64,000 nt of DNA from Micropterix aruncella (taxonomy: Eukaryota; Arthropoda; Insecta; Lepidoptera; Micropterigidae). The DNA lies in assembly GCA_944548615.1 (NCBI GenBank), contig OX155967.1:7178049-7242048 (forward strand), given 5' to 3'. A program made the translations under genes and the position numbers. The notes beneath the pieces are model-generated. The model searched no databases. It was not told the DNA's origin and saw only the letters and a list, made by a program, of their open reading frames with translations. Positions within the stretch are counted from its first letter, which is position 1. Each line of letters begins with the position of its first letter. Below are positions 57,985 through 64,000 of the stretch, in pieces.

Positions 57985-58557
57985 CTAGCTGGCCTGGCGA
58001 ACTTCGTACCGCTTAAAATGGATATCGTGTTACAGATTAACTGAACTTAATTTATGATTTTTTGAAAGTAATACAATGAATTCAAAATAAATATTAAGTT
58101 CACTACTTTATTAAGATAATGACATTAAAAGAAATATAAAAGTACAAAAATTAAGTATATCAATCGCGTATCAGAAAGACATGATTGAATTAAACTATTT
58201 ACATATTGTGCAGCATGGGATGCACTCGCTGTAATTCTCTTCATTGAAGCACCTTGTGATATACGACATTTCTTGTTTTTTTATCAGGCGCAATAACAAA
58301 TAAAGCGGATGATTTGCCGACACGTGAACATGCCACGTACAACTGACCATAACAAAAACACGGATTTTAATTTTGTATGGGAAAAGGTTTTTTCTATTAT
58401 TTAAATTTTTCGTCAATTTTCCAATTTTCGTTTTTAATAGTTATTCTGCTATTCGAAAAGGAGACAAATACTACAAATCAAAAATCATGAAAATCGGTCC
58501 AGCCGTTCTCGAATTATAAGTGTTCGAACAAACCTGACTTTGTATTATATATATAGA
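57985..58557 (-). mobile_element. Helitron deletion derivative with helicase tail
   Basis: On the minus strand it begins TCTATATATATAATACAAAG and ends GGCGAACTTCG stem, then CAGGCCAGCTAG, with A and T outside. At about 58340-58220 it still encodes the decayed C-terminus of a Helitron helicase (same stretch as 37205-37130). About 570 bp. Confidence 0.78.
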
Positions 58558-59378
58558 TGTGTATATTATAGCCATTAGAAGGTCTAAATTATATAACAAA
58601 TTAATTTAAATTTTAATCTTCATTGGTTTTGGAGAAGTGTCATAACGATGCTCTTCTTTTGTTAGTCGTTTCATCACTCTCTCTGACAAGACCCCAGCAG
58701 TAGTCGCCCATCATAGAAAGGTTCCAGTGTCCTTGATAACGGAGTTTCATCGTAACGACTTCTTATTGAAAGCTTTCACCCTGCTTATCGCATACGCTTA
58801 CGCTTACGAATCCCAAATATTCTGGGAAGAAATCACAGTGCTAATGTAAAAAATGGATTTTAGGCGACATTTTACACCCCTTTTTCTTGTAGCTGTCCAA
58901 AAGACTATTCACGATGGAACCATACTTATCATCTTTACTGTTGCCTAAAAAGTACTATAGCTTTGAAAGTGTGATAAGCAGCTAATTCGATATTTGTGTG
59001 TTTGGTATCAAAGGTTGGATCTTTCAACAATTTTCTTATTTGTGCTTTAAAAAATATAGCTTCTTACAGTTTCTCTTGACTTGATTTCGGACTTACCTTT
59101 TAAATAATTAAAGCCTTGGCCTGCTTCATCCAGAGCTTTTACAAAGTTCTCGGCTTGATGTAAAGTCAAGGCAAAATGATTTGTGTGTTTCGTATTTTCC
59201 TTTCCAGTAATATATTCTACGTGCTAGAATATTTTCTATTGGTAGGTACAAATTTTACACACCGAAAAACATACTACCATTTGTATATCACGTCCCAGTT
59301 GAAGAAAAAAATGTCTAAACAAAACAACAGAAAACAGACAAATATAAAACAAATATAAAAAAAAAAATACGAGTAGGA
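58558..59378. other. Unassigned
   Basis: No gene supported. Text near 58620-59170 may be an old coding remnant but shows no motif I can name. Confidence 0.35.
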
Positions 59379-59452
59379 TTCTCGATACTCGGATTCGGAT
59401 TCGATAATCGATACTCGGATTCGGATTCGGACTCAATACTCGATACTCGGAT
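59379..59452 (+). repeat. CTCGGATTCGGATTC tandem repeat
   Basis: Minisatellite-like run of CGATACTCGGATTCGGATTC units, about two and a half periods, with TCGATAATCGATA between. Confidence 0.75.
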
Positions 59453-59859
59453 TCTACACACCAAAATACATACTGATTGATATAACAAATCTCAGATGAA
59501 GAAGAAAAAAAAATAATTTAACATTTAAACAAAAGAGCAGAAGACAATGAAATACTGAAAATAAAAATAAAAAAGCAATAAAAACTCCAACACCATACGT
59601 GCTAGAACAATTTCAAAGATAGATTTGGATTATATACGTCAAAATTAGCACCAATTGATATACCCCATCCCTGATGCAAAATGGCTGTTGACTAATGTTA
59701 CTAATGATCATCATCAGTTAAAGTAATTAAAATGATCAATACTTAAAATACTATAATGAATTTAAAAATCCAAAGAATATTGGCAAAAACGTCAAAAATA
59801 ATAAAATACAGGCCAATGTCAGTCATAACATTTAAAAGTCATGACCCTCAAATTCAGTG
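59453..59859. other. Unassigned
   Basis: AT-rich, no motif recognised. Confidence 0.4.
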
Positions 59860-60270
59860 ATAATTTGGAAACGGCGGTCTATGAAAATATACCATTTTTT
59901 TTATTTGACGTCCTCCAGTGATTTAATATTGGCAGAGAGGAGACTATACAACTCAATAATACGATTAAAATAGCCTTTCTGCACTTTTGCAAGTCTTACA
60001 CGCTATACACATAAAAGGGAACTATCACGGGTATGGTGACTGTGTTCGTCAGCATTATGAAAAGTTTCTGCTAGGTGCCGTTTGGCATACATTAAACATT
60101 GGTATATGAACGCTGAACAAATAGTCATTTTATATTTGCTGTATTGAAGTATTCGTCGCATGCAGTCCTGGAGGTTTACTGATATATTCTAAGCAGTGTT
60201 ATCTATTGCAAAGGGACATTCTTTTACTGACAGCATTTCCCCAAAATAGTAGTCCATAAGGAATAAGCTA
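59860..60270 (-). pseudogene. LINE C-terminal remnant (family seen again at 62440)
   Basis: Minus strand from about 60070 reads EHSHHTRDSSLLCV, a stop, then RVRLAKVQKGYF, ending LEDVK. Homologous to 62486-62689, where the same end is open. This is the last part of a CR1-type LINE protein. Confidence 0.65.
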
Positions 60271-60302
60271 CAATACTATAAATGGTTTTATTTATTAATT
60301 TA

Positions 60303-60841
60303 CTAGCTAACCCGGCGAACTTTGTATTGCCTAACGGTTAATGAATGTCGTGTTACAGATTAGCTGAACTTAATTGATGATTTTATGGAAGTAATACAAT
60401 GAATACAAAATAAATATCAAGTTCACTACTTTATTAAGAAAATAGCACAAAAAGAAATATAAAAGTACAAAAATTAAGTATATTAATCGCGTGTCAACAT
60501 GACATGATTGAATTAAACTATGTAATAATTGTGGTACGAATATTGTGGATATATCTTGTCGATTCGAAATCTTTATTTAAATACTTTCTTTAATTTGAGG
60601 GGAGAGTTTACCGTATCGACGGGATGAACATTAAATGTTTGAAAGTTACGTAACCCATTAACATTTTGCATGGGAAAATGTTTTTTCTTTTATTTTATAT
60701 TTTCGACAATTTTCTAATGTTTTTAATAGTTATTCTGCTTTTCGGGACGGAGACAAATACAACAAGTCAAAAACCATGAAAATCGATTCAGCCGTTCTCA
60801 AGTTATAAATGTTCGAACAAACCGGCTTTGTTTTATATAGA
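60303..60841 (-). mobile_element. Helitron deletion derivative
   Basis: Minus strand starts TCTATATAAAACAAAGCCGG and ends CGCCGGGTTAGCTAG; A and T outside. The body carries GTTCGAACA, CGGAGACAAATACAAC and AGCTGAACTTAATT words shared with 57985-58557 and 36848-37520. The helicase tail is gone. Confidence 0.78.
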
Positions 60842-61079
60842 TATAGATTTTATAGATTATAGATTCACATATTAATAATCAATATTACAGGGAAACCATT
60901 GCAGCAAAAAGTAAAAATAATAAACGTATAAACTAGTAACTATACACATATAATGTCGCGTAAAATACTAGCTATTACATAATATTAAATAATTAATTGC
61001 CTGTAATTTAAATAGATGAGTGTTGGCAGTAAATATAGAAAAATGTAATGCCATCAAGTTTAGATAATTGAAGCGCGCC

Positions 61080-61560
61080 CTAATCAGTTCCATCTCTTAA
61101 AGTTAGTGCGTGAGAACGGCTCTGCGAAAAAATAATGCAACTGTGCAGGAAAGTAATTATTAGTCACGAAAAGATCCACATTAGCTAGTAAACTAGGGTT
61201 ATCAGTTTTACCTCGAATCATATTAAAAATATAGGATATGGCCAGCATTTCTATTCTGACAACAAGGGAATTATAGCGGACCATATGCCTGTTATAAATG
61301 TAGTCGAATACAAAATGGGTAATATTCATACTGCTTGAAGAAAAAATCTCAACAAATTCTTTTCCACATTTTTCATTATAATGATAAGCATAGGTTTTTT
61401 ATACAGATTCATAATTGCTGCATTCGTTTCCGTGCGACTTCTAACAATTGAGTCGTACAACGTGCCCATAACGTGCCGAATAATAATAAAATATTTGTAT
61501 TTCCGTATCATAAACCCCAGAAGCTTGAAGAAGTGATAGATAATTGCCTAATGTGCTTTT
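61080..61560 (-). pseudogene. LINE reverse-transcriptase C-terminal remnant
   Basis: Minus strand: TLYDSIVRSRTETNAAI, then in other frames YNSLVVRIEMLAISYIFNMI, RGKTDNPSLLANVDLFV and FFAEPFSRTNF. This order is the CR1-group region after the palm. Two frame changes. Probably the same family as the 59860 and 62440 tails, but not contiguous. Confidence 0.75.
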
Positions 61561-62439
61561 TTTAAGTGGGAGTCAAAAAAACTACCAAGTCATTGACTTC
61601 AGTCGAAACAAATGTATTGTAAAACTACCGCAGAACTGGTTTTTTAAATTGAATTTATTGAGCTACAAAATTGTACAAGAAAATTAAAGTTTAAAACTTG
61701 TTGTTTTGAAGCATGTTTTGATGAAGCTACATACATCACAGTATCACATTCGAGCGTTCAATCTGTAATATTTTATTCCGATTAATACATCGATAATTCA
61801 TAGACATTTAGTAAATTGCCATGATCGATGGACTTTGAAAAGTTTTGTGATATGCGGAAACAGCACTAACACTGAAAACGGGCGCTAGCCCGCTGTATAA
61901 GGTTTTCGGAGTGCAATAATCATGAGTCATGTTGAAGACCTCAGTCATGAAAACAAGTCACTTAATTCATGGACGACATATTAAGTCATAACAGTCATGG
62001 CCATAAGTCACAGAAAATGGTCTGAAGATAACCGCAGTTAAATAGTAGAGAATTACATTACATTACATTTTCGTCGTGTCCAATTGACGGCTAAAGACCG
62101 CTCTTGAACGTGTCAAAATAATTGGGTTAGGTAGTAAGTGTCGTTACAAGTCTTTACTGAACATATGTACATAGGTAGTCAAGAATTAACTACTAGATTG
62201 TCAAACTATAAATATAAACAATCAAAATAGAAGCCTAGTATTTGAAGTAGTTAGTAATTCGTAAAGATACGTAGTAAAATTATTCATCGTAATATTCAAG
62301 TTGTCAGTAAAATGTTAAATAATCAAATTAAATCTAAATTATGCATTTTAAACTAAAAGTACAGATATAAGACCATATAAAATAATCAGACAATAAGGCT
62401 CTACTTTTTTAAGTAATTTAAATGGGCACAATATATGAA

Positions 62440-62760
62440 AAATCCTGGCCCTCAAATTCGGCCAGATTATAGAAAGGGTGGCCTATCAGCATCTCCTTGA
62501 TGTTTTTTTAAATTTTATGTCCTCCAGCTGTTTAAATTTTGTAGGGAGTAGATCATAGAATTTAATGCTAAGGTACAAGTAGCTTTTCTGTACTTTTGCC
62601 AGTCGTATTCGGGGTACGCATAAAAGGGAGCTACCGCGGGTATGATGCGAGTGAATGTCTGCATTAATTGCAGTTTCTGAGAGGTGCAATTAAATTTCTA
62701 TGCTTCGACTGCTTTAGTGATTAGACCAACTCGTGTGATTAGCCATATTTAAGAAGATAC
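62440..62760 (-). pseudogene. LINE C-terminal remnant
   Basis: Minus strand 62689-62486: INADIHSHHTRGSSLLCVPR, RLAKVQKSYLYLSIKFYDLL, FKQLEDIKFKK. The TRG-xx-L-xx-P-R pattern and K-FY-LLP ending are standard for CR1-type LINE C-termini. It is a closer relative of an intact copy than 59860. Confidence 0.72.
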
Positions 62761-63225
62761 CGAACTTCAAAACTCCAAAACGGGTCATAATATAGGTAAG
62801 TGGTCCTAGTAATAACTATTCTAGATAAATAGGTCTTTCCAACGGTAAATACATTATTCCCATTGGAAAAGGTGGGCCCAAGCATCGAGCTGTATCTCCA
62901 GCGCTGGTGCAATGGCGAAACTCATATTCGTTCATCCGCGATTTTTTTACATTTTCATAGTTGTGAACAGAACGATGTCAGAGTAAACTTAAACGGGACT
63001 TAAACTTAAACTTAAACGGGGGAAAACAAATGAGTAGCTTATTTCAAAACAGAACTTCACTAGCTTCAATTTGATATAAATTTGAATTCGTAATTATAAA
63101 ACGAACGCTAGATATTTGACTTCAAAGTAGCCAGTATTGAGAATCGGCAATTTTATAGGTAACGATCTAATATAGGCATTATATAACTTTTATAGAAACT
63201 GGAGCTGTCAACTACATCAACTACG
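62761..63225. other. Unassigned
   Basis: Small direct repeat ACTTAAAC near 62988-63015; nothing else recognised. Confidence 0.4.
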
Positions 63226-63845
63226 TCACCTCAGGAAGTTTTAACGATATTAGATTGTTCTGTCTCCCATGAGGTAAGAGTAGAAGACTTGGGACGAAAA
63301 CAGTCCACTGTCTGGTTAGGACACTCGCCCGCAAGAAGCCAACGCCATACCGCGAGATAACCAGGTTAAGCACCAAGTGGACCGACACTTGCGCCCTTAC
63401 TTTTAGTTGCAACCAGATAACTCCGGTCTACCGACTGGTTGTAGGTTCGAGGCCGCTTGCGCGGTCTTCTTCCTTACGCAGCGATGATTCGGTGTCTACC
63501 CAATCTACCGCGGACCACGGCATCCTTTGCCCTGCTGTTTACCCGGTATCGGGTAACCGATCGTTTGTTGCAAGAGCAATTGCCGCAAGTTTAACAACTA
63601 CCTCCGCTTCATAGACATTAAGGATGTTTCCAGACCCTCCGACTATGAGTCGGAAATCACAGTCGATTGGCTGACGCCGCACAATGCGCAAATCCTCCAG
63701 GAGCGCCCGAAGGCTGATTCCTAGGGCAAACTGGCCTGCAGGCCGGAGCGCTACCCGGGTTCGCACTTCTGAATGGAAGCTGCCGGATGGGTGTTGACCC
63801 GTGAGTTTAGCAGACCCTTATACACATGGATCTTAGTGGCCTAAC
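63226..63845 (+). repeat. Family A repeat, full unit
   Basis: Best single copy for defining the unit: CACCTCAGGAAGTTTTAACG start, CTGTCTGGTTAGGACACTCG (A-box-like), GTAGGTTCGAGGCCGCTTGC (B-box-like), CGCGGACCACGGCATCCTTT, GTCGATTGGCTGACGCCGC and CACATGGATCTTAGTGGCC end. About 620 bp. Confidence 0.72.
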
Positions 63846-63969
63846 TGAAACATGCGCCAATAGATTCCATAATTTTTACAAGAGTTAAATTATGAACAGT
63901 AACTTGAAAACCTAAATTAATTTGATAATTTTAGCGCTTAGTTGCATAATATGCTCGTCCTATTTCTTT

Positions 63970-63993
63970 GAGTGTCTATTACAATAGACACTC
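63970..63993. repeat. Short perfect hairpin at window end
   Basis: GAGTGTCTAT and ATAGACACTC are exact inverted copies around TACA. Could be an element end cut by the window edge. Confidence 0.6.
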
Positions 63994-64000
63994 GTTTAAA

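Overview
The window looks like gene-empty, transposon-packed insect DNA, most likely from a moth or butterfly. The base composition is AT-rich. Several Helitrons share the 5' end TCTATACTAATATTATAAAG that I know from lepidopteran genomes, and there are CR1-like LINE tails, tRNA-derived SINEs with a LINE-like 3' hairpin, and an I-clade LINE. I found no convincing host gene, rRNA or tRNA gene, and no CRISPR array. The order assignment is inference. A sex-limited W chromosome or other heterochromatin would fit the density of nested, decayed elements.

0-12.2 kb: A GC-richer repeat here called family A (one full and one partial copy head to tail), a foldback element, a Penelope 3' scrap, then the best-preserved unit: an I-clade non-LTR retrotransposon at 6350-12152. 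It has a perfect 12-bp target duplication, a 5' UTR, ORF1 with three zinc knuckles, ORF2 (endonuclease, reverse transcriptase, RNase H) and an AAG tail. Its only obvious lesions are a 7-bp tandem duplication in ORF1 and one in-frame stop in ORF2.

12.2-26 kb: Short elements dominate. There are three copies of one non-autonomous Helitron (one hosting a LINE), two copies of a palindromic MITE (one here, one near 33.8 kb), a TA-flanked MITE rich in CACAGTA motifs, a LINE remnant interrupted by a 70-bp hairpin with an 8-bp target duplication, two SINEs (one nested in a MITE) and more family A.

26-48 kb: Ten long AT-dinucleotide arrays (about 2.5 kb in all) alternate with transposon pieces whose ends abut the arrays: a Penelope tip, an inverted/direct repeat here called family B, a CR1-like LINE, a composite Helitron with Rep and helicase remnants and a zinc-finger scrap, and a Ty3/Gypsy-like LTR element with matching 1201-bp LTRs but almost no pol. 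Between the AT clusters lie a deleted piggyBac-like transposase, a LINE RNase H remnant and a Penelope fragment with GIY-YIG-type C-terminus.

48-64 kb: A 1.7-kb Helitron, several C-terminal LINE remnants, smaller Helitron deletion derivatives and two more family A copies. No element is clearly autonomous. The I-clade LINE is closest to intact, and the LTR element has the clearest mark of recent insertion. The main theme is nested insertion, with AT arrays and older elements serving as targets.
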